From contig JADGJL010000038.1 of NCBI GenBank assembly GCA_027600665.1, positions 1-62,371 on the forward strand: 62,371 nt of DNA. The letters run 5' to 3'. The position numbers were made by a program, and so were the translations under genes. Positions 1-12,190 of this stretch are shown in pieces. The DNA is from Irineochytrium annulatum (Eukaryota > Chytridiomycota > Chytridiomycetes > Chytridiales > Chytridiaceae). Position 1 is the stretch's first letter. Each line of letters starts with the position of its first letter. The notes below the pieces were generated by a model. That model had not been told where the DNA came from. It ran no database searches and saw only the letters and a list, made by a program, of their open reading frames with translations.

Positions 1-681
1 ACCCACCCCCGGCCCGCCCCAAAATAACAATCAATCCCGGGTCATGCCCACTTAACAAACCAAAAAACCAAAAAAAAAAAAAAAACCCAAACAAAAAAAG
101 AAAAAAAAGAAGAAAAAAAGAAAGAAAATCCCAAATGGAAAACAACGGGGGCCTACATCCGATCAAGCCAAGCGCTAGCGTGTAAGGTTGGAGTAGCTGA
201 TGGGCCGTACCAAACCAATGCGATAGCGAAAGCGATAAATTATCGATAAAACCTGAGTAAAGCAAAGTATACGTGGACCGGGAAGTAACGAAAAACAAAA
301 CAACCTCCTGTGTACATGATACTGGGCAAAACGAACCCGAGGAAGCAAAACAAAAACAAGGAAGAGAACAACAACAAATAAGTAGAAATAAAGAATACAA
401 ACGAGGCACGCTTAAGTATCAAAGAAACAAGAATGCCTGCTAAAAAAGGAACATAGAGGTCGGCAGGTTTTGGGTCCCCTCACGTCAAAGCAGGAACAGC
501 CCTTGTACTTAAAAAAATAAAAGTGGAGGTGTGACGGCTCCAGGTGAGTAAGTGACAATCGAGGACAGCAAGGATGGAGTGCCGATGAAAGTGATAATAA
601 GGATATGCGGAGAAACAAACGGGAACGGGGTGAACAATGTCCATAGAGTCCCGCCCTATATAGTCCACCATTTATCGACGT
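1..681. other. AT-rich flank, no gene seen
   Basis: This stretch lies downstream of the velvet gene. Positions 1-140 are low complexity, with C runs followed by long A-rich runs, which may be a contig edge. The rest holds only short open frames that resemble no family I know. The part next to 682 may include the 3' UTR of the velvet gene. Confidence 0.5.
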
Positions 682-2050
682 TCAATCCGGATCCAAATCG
701 CCAGGCCCGTCGTGACCTGGGCGGATGTGGATGCGGACGCCCTGACGGACAAAGCACTTTGTCAAAGCCGTCGAATCTAGGCGACTCAACGTCAGCGGCT
801 GGTGTGCGGAAAAGGCCGACAAAAAAAAGCAGGCAAAAAACACAAGAAAAAGCAACGAAACCAATAGCCGCATACAAGAAGATAAGACGCAAAACAAAGA
901 TCTCACCTGACATCCCCGGGAACGCCTTCGGGCTGTACACCGTGAAAGGCTCGCTGAACACCGAAGTATACGGATGTGGATGATTTCGCGCTCTAAGAAA
1001 GTCGAGATGTCAGCCTAAAGCTCCTAATACGGCCTCGACTCCGTCCACAACACGACAAAAAGGGGTACCACTCACTGCGACATATCGAACAAATCAAACT
1101 TAAGCCGGTAGGTCCCGCTCGCCCGCACCGAGATCTCCGGAAACACAAAGAACATCCCCCGGTGCCCGCTCAAGTCCCTAAGAATCGCGCATGAGGACAC
1201 AAGGCAGCCCATGATGACCTGGCTGTACTCCGACATGTTCGACAGTGTGTAATGGCTCGCGTTGCCGGCCTGGACCGACGCAGGCCCCGCGCTCAGGAGA
1301 GGTGTTGAGCCCGAGCTGGAGCCGCCGGCGCCTGCGCCGGGGTGGTTAAGGTAAGGGTTGTGGGTGTGGTTGGATGGGTAAGCGGAGGACGGGCCGGAAG
1401 CGGAGGCGTCGGAATTTGGGTCGCCAGAGTTTGGACCGGGTTGGGAGATCGAGCGGGTCATGTCACTGTCCAGTGAGTGAGTTTTGAGTTTTCGAACGGC
1501 AGCATCGCCAAAACCAATGGCGAAGGAACCGTAGAAAGCAGAGAAAGCTTGAAAAAAGGACGAGCGAGAAGCGACAGCAGCACAAAAACGAAGAACAAAA
1601 AAACAGGAAGAAGAAAAGGCGAGGCAACACTAACGCGGTCCATAAGGATGCGAAGGCGAGTAGGGAGCCAATCTGATCATACTCAGCCGGATCACCCTCG
1701 GCGATGTGATCGAGATGCAGCTGCACACTGGAAGAAACGACGTAAGAATCCTCCATCGAAGTTCCCTTGACGGATCCCACATCCGACACCCACTTCCAAC
1801 AGTCACGACCTCGTCTACCATGCCGCATTCCGAGGTCCCGTCACCCAGGCCGAATCCGCGCCATGTGGAACACGGGATAGGTCAAACCCTCAAACCCTCG
1901 GCACCCCCCACCAGTCCCCAGGCACGTTCGCGCCGTCTTCACGTACATGGGCGTCGGGTCGAGTGGTCTCCTGTCGCGGAGCGCGAACCCGGACATCCGC
2001 GCGCGCATCGGTTGCTGGACCACGGTTAGTCGGTGAGCGGCCGTCGACAT
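682..2050 (-). CDS. velvet-domain transcription regulator
   Basis: Velvet factors are fungal regulators of development and secondary metabolism that bind DNA through a fold resembling NF-kappaB. The start chosen (2050) gives MSTAAHRLTVVQQP, followed by ARMSGF and DRRPLDP, the conserved opening of the domain. After a middle exon around 1630-1830, the exon at 1072-1450 carries SSCAILRDLSG and FFVFPEISVRASGTYRLKF, the domain core. Two further exons give EPFTVYSPKAFPGM (about 910-985) and STALTKCFVRQGVRIHIR (about 690-765), the conserved end. The last two introns splice in phase. A Ser/Gly/Asn-rich insertion of about 70 residues (1250-1450) interrupts the domain. An ATG further upstream (2320) is possible but adds unconserved sequence. 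Which subfamily (VeA, VelB, VelC or VosA) it belongs to cannot be settled by eye. The middle exon borders are uncertain. Confidence 0.85.
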
Positions 2051-2402
2051 GGCGGAAACCGCATCGGATGCGCTGTGGTGTTCGTGCTTCGGCTGCTGCT
2101 TCACGGACGGCACCGGCGGCTGGTGGGGACGGTTGACTGACGTCGAGTCCAGTGTGAAAGCGTCGCGATCGCCGTGTACGAGTGAAATCGAGTGTAGGTG
2201 TGGGGGTCCCAATCGCCGGATGGAGTGGGCGCCAGTTTCAGCAAGGGTCGGCCTCGCCGGGGCCTGGCCTTTGTCACAAGCCGGAGAAAAACGCCCTTTT
2301 CCAGTGGAATACTCGCGCACGACTGCTCCAGACCCCTCCAGACCGCGTCAAGACCGCTCTTCTTTTTGGGCGCCGCTACCGCCGGTGAACTCGTGGCAGG
2401 AG

Positions 2403-2657
2403 CTAAAACGATGCAACCGACCGATCAAAGGAGCTTGACGGAAGCATCGGGGTTGGTAGACTGCTGACACCGTCAAGTATCCAAGGTCCGGGGTACGTAT
2501 TCCTAGTGGTCCAAGGGAACAGTACCGCACTCCAAACCCAAACCCAGAAGCCGGTACCGATCAAGGTGGACACCAGCAGGAACCGGGTGCAGCGCTGGCG
2601 ATGGGCGCGATCTCCCATTCGCTCCGGACACAAAAGCCGCCTGCTGCACTGCGACAC
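2403..2657 (-). CDS. possible small membrane protein, unrecognised
   Basis: A short open frame of about 80 residues, or fewer from the internal ATG in MGDRAHRQRC, has one strongly hydrophobic, aromatic stretch (FLLVSTLIGTGFWVWVW) after a basic segment. This would suit a small single-pass membrane protein. An upstream mini-exon beginning MEAVSQSQGK (near 2755) could splice to it. I recognise no family, and the frame lies between the velvet start and the end of the acireductone dioxygenase gene. It may be spurious. Confidence 0.25.
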   Translation of the reverse strand: MSQCSRRLLCPERMGDRAHRQRCTRFLLVSTLIGTGFWVWVWSAVLFPWTTRNTYPGPWILDGVSSLPTPMLPSSSFDRSVASF

Positions 2658-2947
2658 GCCATCGCCATGGCCAGGGTTAGAACGGGCCTCGGCTGATCTT
2701 TTGAAGATTTAGTCCAGCCAGGACCTTGCCCTGTGACTGCGACACTGCCTCCATCCCGAATTGTTCTACGCTCTTGTGCTCCTTACCGCGGCCTTTTGGC
2801 TCACTCTGGCTCCGTACATTGTGATGTTGTGAATATGAGGGAGTGGGGACATTGTTGATATATTTTTATGTAATATTTGCCCATTGAGCCGCTCACTAAC
2901 TCACAGCTGGAGCTAAAACGGAAGGCTGAAGTGGAAAAATCTGTGGC

Positions 2948-4002
2948 TTACGCTAGAAGCGACTCGACGTACTGGACACGGAACGAGTTCTTGTCGGCCT
3001 CCTCTGCAACAACGTTTCGGTAATGTGCTCAAGGTCGACGCATTAGAAATACAACTTACCGGAGCGGTTAATCGGGGTCCACTTGGGGTCCTCCTTGAAC
3101 AGGCGCATGGCCTTAAGGTCTGCAAAGAAGTCCGTTTGAGTCAGCGAATGTTCCAGCATAACTTCTACAACAAACTTACAGTTGGTGGTGTCGAGGGTGA
3201 AGCGGTGGTAGATTCCGGCGGGGAGGACGATCAGGTCACCGGCACCCATGGAGATGCGGATCCACTCGTCATTCGGGGCGCGGACATCGAAGTAACCCTG
3301 TCCGGCAACTGAATATAGAAAATAATTGTTTTCGGGGAAGAATAAGAGAAGAATAAATAGCACATACGGATGAAGCGGATCTCCTCGTCCTAAAAACACA
3401 CGGCCCATCAGGTTCCATCTTAATGACCGACAAATTGGTAATAAACACCAACCTCATGCAAGTGCTCCGTGAAAAAGATCTTCAGCTTCTCATCGTAGTT
3501 CGGGAGCGTATCCCTCGCTATGTTGATCTGTGCCATTAATCACATAGCACGTCAGCACAGCATAAAAGTCTTTGTCACGTACGAAGTCCCTGTTCTTGTA
3601 GTTGCGCTCCTTGGACAAAGCCTCGATCTTGTCCATGTAATCGGGCTGGTCAACCTCGATCCTCTGGTAGTAGACGCCGCACTGCAGTTGAAGAAGTGTA
3701 TATTTGCTTTAGCTGAGTACAACGAACAACGAGGCGAGGGGTCAACGCTCACCTTTGCCAAGTCCTCAAGGGTAACCTCCCGGTTCGGGGTGAACTGGTG
3801 CTGTCAGGAACGGTCAGATCATCGTCATTGAGGCCAGATGTTCTGCATCTTGGCCCGTCGGTCAAGCCCTTGCACGCATCCCCGCCGCTGTCACCGACAG
3901 TCCAGGATGCCGCGGCCGTCAGCCCTCGTCCCTCTCGAGATCACGTACCAGTTCCCTCTGGTCGGTACCGTCGTCGTTGAAGAGCCACGCAGAAGCGACC
4001 AT
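2948..4002 (-). CDS. ADI1: acireductone dioxygenase (methionine salvage)
   Basis: Acireductone dioxygenase is a cupin metalloenzyme of the methionine salvage pathway. It converts acireductone to the 2-keto acid precursor of methionine and formate when iron is bound. Exons joined by eye give [18 protein letters not shown], then [65 protein letters not shown] and [17 protein letters not shown], ending in YVESLLA. The metal ligands of the family (H-x-H-x3-E and the later H of YHRF) are all present. At least six short introns are inferred, each with GT..AG ends and matching phase. Start and stop agree with the family's usual length of about 180 residues. It looks intact. Confidence 0.95.
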
Positions 4003-4974
4003 GATAGATTGATGAAAGTGCGATGGAAATGGGAGGATCAACAATAATTATTTGCACGATGTACCCCCAAAACCTCTGGAACCGGAAGCCAATTTTCGCT
4101 CCTGAGGGTTATACCTCTGGAATATGGAACTTCGATGGAGCCGTGGAGACAGACGCAAAAGATGAAGATGCAGGTATACATGTGTACACTGGCTGTAATA
4201 GAAGTGGCTTTTGACGTCCATAACTGTTAGCCGAGGGAACTGAGGAGAAATAAAAGGCAAAGTGGACAAGGAGTAAATGACTAAATATGACACAGGTATA
4301 TGGTCGACGGCGTTGACAGCCGCTCACGGGCGGCCTTATGTATTTACGCTAAAACTACTACACAGAACCTACTACGCATAGCTGCACCTAACTGGCGAAC
4401 GTGTCGTGCTGGTGGTAATTTCAGTTGTATCTATGACGCGTGAATTCTGTCGGGAAGTAGGCAATCGACTGAGGCGTGTGATATTGTTAACGATTGACGT
4501 TAAATCAATAATGTCAGGTGTAGGATGGGGACCTCCAGATGATAATAAGATGACTGAGAGAGAATTTACTACATATGTGCATGTGCTGGGAGGCGAGGCT
4601 GCGGGAGGGCAGCAAGGCAGAAAAGTAGGAAGTACAATATACGAGCGGTGGTGGTAAATACGCAAGGGGGGTTCCAAGGAACTTTCGACCTACCAATATT
4701 TGGGGGAGGGGGATGGAAGGGGATGAGATGGGACACCGTAGAATAGAAGAAATAAAGATCTCCTTTTGCGGCATAGCGGCGACGACACGAGCGCGCCAAG
4801 TAAAGAAGAAAAAAAATGCGATAACGACGTGGTGCGCCCGCGCGACTAACGAGTTCAAGGTGAAGAACTAAAAGGGGCTTTGCCAACGAGATTGATGACT
4901 GCAAGTGATTAACGTCCATATAGCCAGGCGCGGATTAACCATAACATCATGCACATCTCAACCATCACGCCGCC
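4003..4974. other. intergenic stretch, no convincing gene
   Basis: About 970 bases lie between the start of the acireductone dioxygenase gene and the 3' end of the next minus-strand gene. Open frames of up to 116 codons occur on both strands, but none shows family motifs, and their composition (runs of R, S, F, P) suggests chance frames. The part next to 4002 presumably holds that gene's promoter. Confidence 0.4.
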
Positions 4975-6945
4975 TCATACGAACAGCTTGGAACGAAACG
5001 CGTCCGAAAAATCGTTTTCGTCCTCTGGAGGAATTGTCAAATGCGACATCCTCCCGTCAGGAAGGCGAGCGTGGTATCTACGCCAGTCACGATGGCGATC
5101 ACGCACCCACTTTTCCGCCTCCTGATGGAGCTCTATAGCACGCTCGGTCGGGATGCGCTGTCTTCTGTAGTCTTCGCTGAGCTTATGAAAGAGTCTGCAC
5201 GCAAATTGTGGGTTTTCGATTAGCATATCCATTGATACCGAAAACGAAGAGAATAAGTAACCAACACTTTATGTGGCGTCCCGACCGGTGCATCATTATT
5301 AACTCCAGATGAAGGGGACGGTGAACGACGTGTAATGGGTTTGCGCTTATGCTTAGAAGCAGGCTGACCGGTCAGGCCATGACGCGCGTCGTCCTCATCA
5401 TCCTGCCATCTACGACTCAAGTTCCTACCTCGCGCATCTTTCTTCCTCCAAAATCTCTTTCGAACAGTGTCCTCATCCCCCGCATCACGCTCTCTTCCTG
5501 ACCGCTCCCAGCGACTATCCAGCTCCCGGCGATTATCCAACTCCCGGCCAGATCTCTCCCGAACCGCAACCCCGCCGAGTGTGTACTGCTCAACAATCGA
5601 CTTCTTCCGAATAAAATCCCCGCAGCCGGGCTCATCATGATTCCGCCCTGGGCTCTCTCGGCTAAAGTCCCTGTAAGCGTCGTTCTCTCTCTCCCTCCTC
5701 TCCTCGCAGGCAAGGTCCTCGCCAAGAAAATCTCTCACTTTCTTAGGAGTCCCCCGGACCAAGTCTTCGTCGCGGTCGTCGCGCTCCTTCCTCGACGTTA
5801 CCGCGCCAAAGTCCCAGCCACGAGCGTCCGTCTCCTTCTTCGTCCTCTTCTCCCGGCTGGAGTCCCAACCTCGTGCGTCACGGTCCCTCCTGGCGCTTTC
5901 GCTGTTATCCCCGTCACGAGCGTCTTGTTCCTTCCATGACCCCGCCCGCGGGCTAAAGACCCAGCCGCGAGCGTCCTGCTCCCACCCCGGCGTTTCCCTG
6001 CGACTTGAACTGGCGTCGTTATGATACGCGAGACGCGTTCTCTCGACTACACGGCTGCTCCCTGAGGGGGACCGGTGAACCTCCGGGCTCGACCGGAGCC
6101 GCTTCGTGAAGTTGTGAGGTTTGTCGTCTTTAGAACGCCAGTCGCCGCCGACTTTGTGCTGGTCGCCGCTGGCAAGGTAGGTCGGGCTCTCCGGGTAGCC
6201 CTTCATGACAACATCTTCGGGAACAGTGAGAAACATCGCGCTGTCGACCTTCGGCTCCAAAGCTGTCTTGTGCGCCTCCAAGCTCCTCGAGACAATATTG
6301 CCCGTCGGGAGTGCCGTCGCGCCGTCCTCGGTCGAGTTCTCAATCCTCTTCGTCGGATCCCGCCCGACGGCTGCAGGCTTCGCAGCCGCTGCTGTCTCGG
6401 CGGGCTCCTCCACTTCGTCGCCGTAGTGCCTCAGCATCTGCCGGACGCGCTTCCAACCCTCCTCCACACTGAGGTCGTCCCACTCCAACGGAATCCTGTC
6501 CGGAACGGGCGGCTTCGGCGGCCCGAGCCGTTGTGGCGCGACAGCCGTACTGAATCCGTCCTCCCGCAGCACGTCCCCACCGCGATCCACGACGCCGGCT
6601 CGCATCCTCACGCCGCCCGGCGGATCCCAGGGCACGAGCCCGATGGCCATGGCCGTGCGCAGGCCGGTGAGGTAGGTCGTCGGCCGAACGCCGGATCGGT
6701 CGGGAGAATTGAGGTGAGGTCCAGCCCCATCAGCTGCGGGCGGACTGACTCGGAGTAGGCTTTCAGCTGGGCCAGGTGGGTGCTGATTGATGGTGCAGGT
6801 GAGTCAAAAGTGAACGGGACCATCCACCTTTGCCTTGTTGCCGCTCCATGAGCGATCCACCCACCCCCGCCGCCTCCGCCTCCGAGCCCCGCGCCTACTT
6901 CCGACGACCGTTCTCGGCGGCCCCTGGCGCGCCAAACTCGGCCAT
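4975..6945 (-). CDS. hypothetical protein with degenerate DARGW repeats
   Basis: I recognise no family. A long open exon (5220-6650) encodes an extremely charged region of about 270 residues in which a DARGW(D/V)-type motif recurs roughly every 25-30 residues among Arg, Lys, Asp and Ser. Before it lies a more ordinary segment (RIPLEWDDLSVEEGWKRVRQ). A final exon reads RLFHKLSEDYRRQR to AFRSKLFV. Upstream, MAEFGAPGAAENG (start 6945) can splice to THLAQLKAYSESVRPQL and GLDLTSILPTD. However, joining that to TYLTGLRTAMAIGLVPWD needs a one-base frame change near 6690 that I cannot explain with an intron. It is therefore either an unseen small intron, a sequencing error or a mutation. An RNA-associated role would fit the RS/RD-like composition, but that is only inference. 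Confidence 0.5.
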
Positions 6946-7043
6946 GATGATGTCCACGCTTCCCGCCGCGTTCCCCCGCGGACACAAAAAATGGCGCCCG
7001 ATGAGCCTGCGGGGGCCCACCGAACGCGTTCTTCTTTGTACAT

Positions 7044-8062
7044 GGAGGAGCGGAGGGCAGGGGGTTTGGGAGGAGATTGCCGGCGAAGAGGTGCAGGAAA
7101 GCGAGGTCAGAGGGTGAGGGAGATTGTGAAACAGTTGGCGGCGTTGGCGGCGAGGTGGAGGGTGGAGATGGAAAGGACGAAGATGTCTTGCCAGAGGTTG
7201 GCTGGCGTAATGAAGAATTAATAAGGATAGACTCGAGAAGGAATACCTTTTACGCGAGGGAGCGGAACGCTTCGCAGTCGCGAGGCCGCTGGTGGAGATT
7301 ACTTGCCTAGAGTATAAATCGGTCGCGTAAAAGGTCATAAATCGGTATTTAGTGTGTGTGACTTCTTTCTCTTCTTTGGACCTGTCCCGCCATGTTCTTT
7401 TTTCGGGTTGATACCTACCTCTTGTTGCACCATCAATATATTCAAACGTTTTCGTTCTCAATCAACCTGCGCTCAATATTTGTTTATTTTGAATGCTTTG
7501 TCTTGCTGGTCGCGTATTACGCCAAGATACCGAATGCTGAAATGGAGCAGAGAGGAAGTTAATGCATCCACTGGGAGCAGAATCCCTCACCCGCCCTAGT
7601 TACTTGGTGTCGGCATGTTAGTTGATTGACATGGCAATCAAAGGAGTTAGCAAAGAGTTTCTGTCTTGATGTGTCGAGTCCCCCCCTCATGATCAAGGGG
7701 GGCTGGGACTCGTTCACGGCGTGATTCTTTCACGCCTTTTGACTTCGTTCGATCGGCCATAGTATCAGCGAAGAGGGGTCGGCAGAAAAAAGAACTTCCG
7801 CACTGGACTTCGTCGTCCGTAAAGCAAGCCTGCTGTGGGCATTGATCCTCATACAGTTTCAGGGGCTGGTGCTTAATTGGGTCGTGCGAACGGTCAGCCT
7901 AAAGCGAAACTGCGTCTCGGCCGCATTTCAAAAAGCAGGCAACATCCTGATCTGACCGCTAAGTCTTCTTACATCGCCAAGGCCGTCGTCCATCATCGCC
8001 CCGTTCTTTCCGTCGCCTCCACATACCCCCACCACCCCATCATCCCAACCCGATCCCCCGCC
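7044..8062. other. intergenic stretch upstream of secreted protein gene
   Basis: Roughly 1 kb without a gene I can support. Frames on either strand lack motifs and overlap one another. The right end must carry the promoter and 5' UTR of the plus-strand gene at 8063. Confidence 0.4.
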
Positions 8063-9315
8063 ATGATCTTCACCGCAGCAGCCGCCGTCGTCGCCCTGGC
8101 CTCCTCGGCCAACGCCTTCACGAACGGCGTGTTGCTACCATCCTACTTCTGCGCGGCTCCCGGCGGCACGATGCCCTACTCGCTCGGCGGCGTCCTCAAG
8201 AAGCTGGTACGTCAAACGGCTTTTCTTAGTCAGGGCCTTCTCGTGCTCATCTCGCTCTTTCCAACAGGTCTTCAACATGGACATTCCGCTGGCGTTTAAC
8301 GCGGACGCCAACCAGAACCTGGCCATCGCCGCTCCGGCGGGCAACGGTGGCCCACCGCAGTCCAATGATGGCATTCCCGATACGGCTTACATGGTGAGAA
8401 TCCTTTTAAACTGGTCGCAAAATCGCCGTTGTCTTGGACTTGAGGTCTAACAAGTGATTTCGATAGCTTGCGTCCATCCACTCCTCTGCCAACACCATCG
8501 CCCCGCTTCAAAACACCGTCCAAGTCACCTCGGCCATGCCCTTCGCCGCCGGCCAAAACGTCCCCCTGATGATCAACTCCGGCAACGCCGACCTGGCCAT
8601 CGACGGTGTTCTGGCCTGGGGCGAGCTCGCCAACACTGTCCGCGTCGGCCAGTTTGCCGACACGGGAGGCATCTTCGCCGCCTTCCCCGCCTGCGGCAAC
8701 AACGCCCAGGGTCAGCCCGTCGGCATGGTCCACACCACGCTCGTCTCCGAAACCAACACGTATGCGGGTCTCTCGTACATGGTCCCCGCCAACATGGCCG
8801 CCGGCACCGTCATCGCGCTCCACGGCCTTGCTGTCACGGACGCCGGCTTCGGGTTCTGGTGCAACATGTTCACCGTCGGCGCCACCACGAACACGCCGTG
8901 CCAGGTCGACCCGGCCACGGGCTTCATCACCGGTTTCACGTCCGCCGCTACCGCCGTCAACACTGGCGCTGGTGCCGCCGCGGGCACTGGCGCGGCCGCC
9001 GGAACCGGTGCTGCTGCTGGCACTGGTGCTGCCGCCGGAACCGGTGCCGCCGCTGGTACTGGCGCCGCTGCCGGAACCGGTGCTGCCGCTGGCGCCGTCG
9101 CTGGCACAGGCACAACCGCCGCCGCCGTCGCAGGAGCTACAGGCGCTGGCAAGGGCGTCCAGGTTACGATGACGAACAACGGCATGATGACCGTCACAGG
9201 CGGCTTCGCTCCCCCGACACAGGCCATCTTCAACCCGGGCCAGGGCATGACGCTCACGCTTACCGTCGCCCCGAACACTGTCGTCGTGGCCGTCACACCC
9301 GCGCCGGCGGCTTAG
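8063..9315 (+). CDS. secreted protein with Gly-Thr-Gly-Ala repeats
   Basis: Three exons (8063-8206, 8268-8393, 8467-9315) splice in phase to 372 residues. The N-terminus (MIFTAAAAVVALASSANAF) is a clear signal peptide. The body is neutral and Cys-poor, with phrases such as VPLMINSGNADLAIDGVLAW and GIFAAFPACG. It is followed by about seven tandem GTGAAA-type hexapeptides (roughly residues 235-280) and a beta-rich tail (VQVTMTNNGMMTVTGGF) ending in APAA. No catalytic motif is seen. A cell-wall or extracellular structural role is a guess from the signal peptide and the flexible repeat linker between two domains. I do not recognise the family. Confidence 0.8.
8962..9102 (+). repeat. in-frame tandem repeat coding GTGAAA units
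   Basis: Tandem 18-bp units encode Gly-Thr-Gly-Ala-Ala-Ala. Their synonymous codons vary (ggc/ggt/gga, gcc/gct/gcg), so the repeat has been kept at protein level while the DNA diverged. Copy number probably varies between strains. Confidence 0.85.
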
Positions 9316-9877
9316 GTGGATTACTTACATTTTTTTTTTCTTTCCCTTCCGCCTCCGCCTCGCTTGTTCGTCTTCCTCTCCCTTTTGTAATCCTAAACTG
9401 GACTGGCTTCCATCGGTCTTTCTTTGGACCTGCAAACGTCGTTTATCCTGTTCCCCTCACATACCCTTTCTCTAGGTCCTCCCTTTTTGCTTTATGCCAA
9501 TTTTTGCTTGTCTATACACGCCTTCTCCCGTTTACCTTCATTTCCTTTGTAGTAAAGACACTGTTTGACACGGCTCTGCTCCTGGCGTTTCCCTTCGTTT
9601 ATATTTTTGGTATAGCAAAACTTACTCTTTCTGCTTGCATGATTGGTTTTCTTTCTCTATCGCATTTTCTCTTTTCCGTAAAGTTGTAAAGCAACCCACG
9701 ATACATCGCTAAATAAAAAAAGATCGTAAAGTCATACGGAACCTTGCATTGCCATAAACACCAAAACAACTGAAAAGACGTTTTCATCCGGACACCATTC
9801 GGACTTTGAGGTGCCAAGCCAACCACAGTCCTCGCAGGCCTTCCCAGATCCCAGACGCCGTCTCCAGAGCCCCAGCC
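9316..9877. other. intergenic stretch between secreted protein and gamma-tubulin
   Basis: About 560 bases. The first part is T/C-rich and probably 3' UTR. The right part must hold the gamma-tubulin promoter. No gene is seen. Confidence 0.45.
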
Positions 9878-11951
9878 ATGCCGAGGGAAATCATCACGCT
9901 CCAGGCCGGCCAGTGCGGGAACCAGAGTGAGACTTTGATTTCGGCGACGGGCCCCCGTCCTGCCCTTGGAGCGAGCGGACAACTGACCCGCATTGTTCCC
10001 CACCCTCTGAATTCTAGTCGGTTCCGCATTTTGGCAGCAACTCTGCGTCGAGCACGGCATTAGCCCGGACGGCATCCTCGAGGAGCATGCGGCCGTCACC
10101 CAAATGGACCCGCTCGTTGGAGGGGACAGGAAGGACGTTTTTTTCTACCAGGTAAGTATCTGGAGACGGAGAATGTCGGGAAACCTGCTTCGATTGGACT
10201 GCTAATGCTTTTGTGTTCTCGGCCAGGCCGACGACGAGCACTATATCCCTCGCTGCATCCTCTTGGACCTTGAACCCCGAGTACGTGATATCATCATCAA
10301 TTTTAACGGAGCACAGCTGACGACACTTCCTTTGCTTCCGCGCGACTTTATGTGAGAACAGGTCATCAACAACATCCTCCAATCCCCGTACGCGAACCTC
10401 TACAACCCAGAGAACATCTTACTCTCACAGGACGGCGGCGGCGCGGGGAACAACTGGGCGTTCGGGTACAGCCAAGGCGAGCGGATCGCGGAGGAAGTGG
10501 CGGAGATGATTGATCGGGAGGCAGACGGGAGCGATAGCTTGGAGGTACAACCTATATGTTGTCGATAGGATGGGTTGTTAGCGGAAGCTGACATACGTGC
10601 GTTGACAGGGCTTCATGCTCCTCCACTCCATTGCGGGTGGGACCGGTTCCGGACTGGGTTCATGGCTGCTCGAGTACCTTGGAGATCGATACCCGAAGAA
10701 GCTCATCCAGACGTACTCGGTCTTCCCCAATAATATCGAGACGTCGGACGTGGTCGTGCAGCCCTACAACTCGCTCCTGAGCTTGAAACGGTTGACGCTG
10801 AACGCTGACTCGGTCGTTGTCGTCGACAATGCGGCTTTGAACAGGATTGCGGCGGATCGGTTGCATATACAGAACCCAACGTTTGCGCAGACGAATCAGC
10901 TGGTAAGGGAGTTTTCGCTGCCCTTGTATTTTGTCGTTCCCAACTTTCGTCGAATGTAGGTCTCGACCGTCATGAGCGCCAGCACCACGACGCTCCGGTA
11001 CCCGGGCTACATGAACAACGACCTTGTCAGCTTAATATCCTCTCTCATCCCGACCCCACGGTGTCACTACCTAATGACTAGCTACACGCCCTTTACCGGC
11101 GATCAGGTCGATCAGGTGATGATTTAAGTTTGGCCCACGTGATTCGCTGTGCATGAAAATTAACGAGCATGGGAAATACAGGCGAAGAGCGTGAGGAAGA
11201 CTACCGTGCTCGACGTCATGAGGAGGCTTCTGCAACCGAAAAACAAGATGGTCTCGACGACCCCGTCGAAGCGGTCTTGCTATATCTCGATCCTGAATAT
11301 CATCCAGGGCGACGTGGATCCGACCGACGTGAGTAGTTTGTTACCAAATGCTTCGCGCCTCGTAGTCTTGCTGATGGTGCTGTTCGAATGCAGGTCCACA
11401 AGTCGCTTTTACGGATTCGGGAACGGAGGCTTGCGCAGTTCATCCCCTGGGGTCCCGCGAGCATTCAGGTCGCGCTTTCGAGAAAGAGCCCCTACGTCTC
11501 GAGTCCGCACCGGGTTTCGGGCCTTATGCTCGCAAACCACACCAGCATCGCCTCGGTAAGTTTTGGCGCGGCACCATTTCAGTCGCTTGTGCTGTAATTT
11601 AACGCGGTTTAATCTTCTGGTCCTTCTTCATTAGCTTTTCAAGCGAAACTGCGACCAGTACGACCGGCTCCGGAAGCGGAACGCGTTTTTGGACCAGTAC
11701 AAGAAGGAAGCCATCTTCGCGGACGGGCTCGAGGAGTTCGACTCGTCGCGCGAGGTCGTGCAGGAGCTCATCACCGAGTACGAGGCGTGCGAGAGCCCGG
11801 ACTACATCAACTTTGTGAGTATTCTGTGACCTTCGCTTTCTATGTCGTCGTATTTAGTTTCATTATTCTGCAGGGGACACCAGACGGCGCTGCGGCTCCT
11901 GCCGCCGGCGCGACGCGGTCAAGCACTGACTTGTCGTCGAGGCTCGGTTGA
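9878..11951 (+). CDS. TUBG1: gamma-tubulin
   Basis: Gamma-tubulin nucleates microtubules at the spindle pole or basal body as part of the gamma-tubulin ring complex. Ten exons splice in phase to about 478 residues: 9878-9926, 10018-10151, 10227-10280, 10362-10544, 10609-10902, 10960-11115, 11182-11328, 11394-11555, 11635-11814 and 11874-11951. It opens [16 protein letters not shown], has the GTP-binding loop [10 protein letters not shown], and the gamma-specific phrases [12 protein letters not shown] and [15 protein letters not shown]. The start and the short Ala/Ser-rich tail ending SSRLG agree with family length. All conserved blocks are intact, so it should be functional. In a flagellated fungus it would serve basal bodies as well as spindles. 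Confidence 0.97.
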
Positions 11952-12190
11952 CGATGTTGGGGGGGCGGCGGACGCTTTCCCGAGACTTTTCCAGTCTCTC
12001 TATCCCTTTGCTTTATATTTATTTTCACGGCTCCTATGCTGGATGTCGTCTGTATTTTAATGTAATTGAACGAGAAAGAATTTGCCCACATGTGGTGCCA
12101 GACGAGCATGCATTATCGGACGTGGACATGCTTTTGCTCAACAAACGCCCGATCAGCTAGCTTCCTTCCTTGTCCCACACCACAACGACG

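Noticed and set aside
8962..9102. CRISPR-like or regulatory tandem array
   Set aside because: The 18-bp units have no spacers and stay in frame with a coding exon, so this is a protein repeat.
8712..9296. Long minus-strand frame opposite the secreted repeat protein
   Set aside because: It is the antisense shadow of a GC-rich repeat. Its Ala/Pro/Val composition mirrors the plus-strand codons, and the plus strand has a signal peptide and good splice sites.
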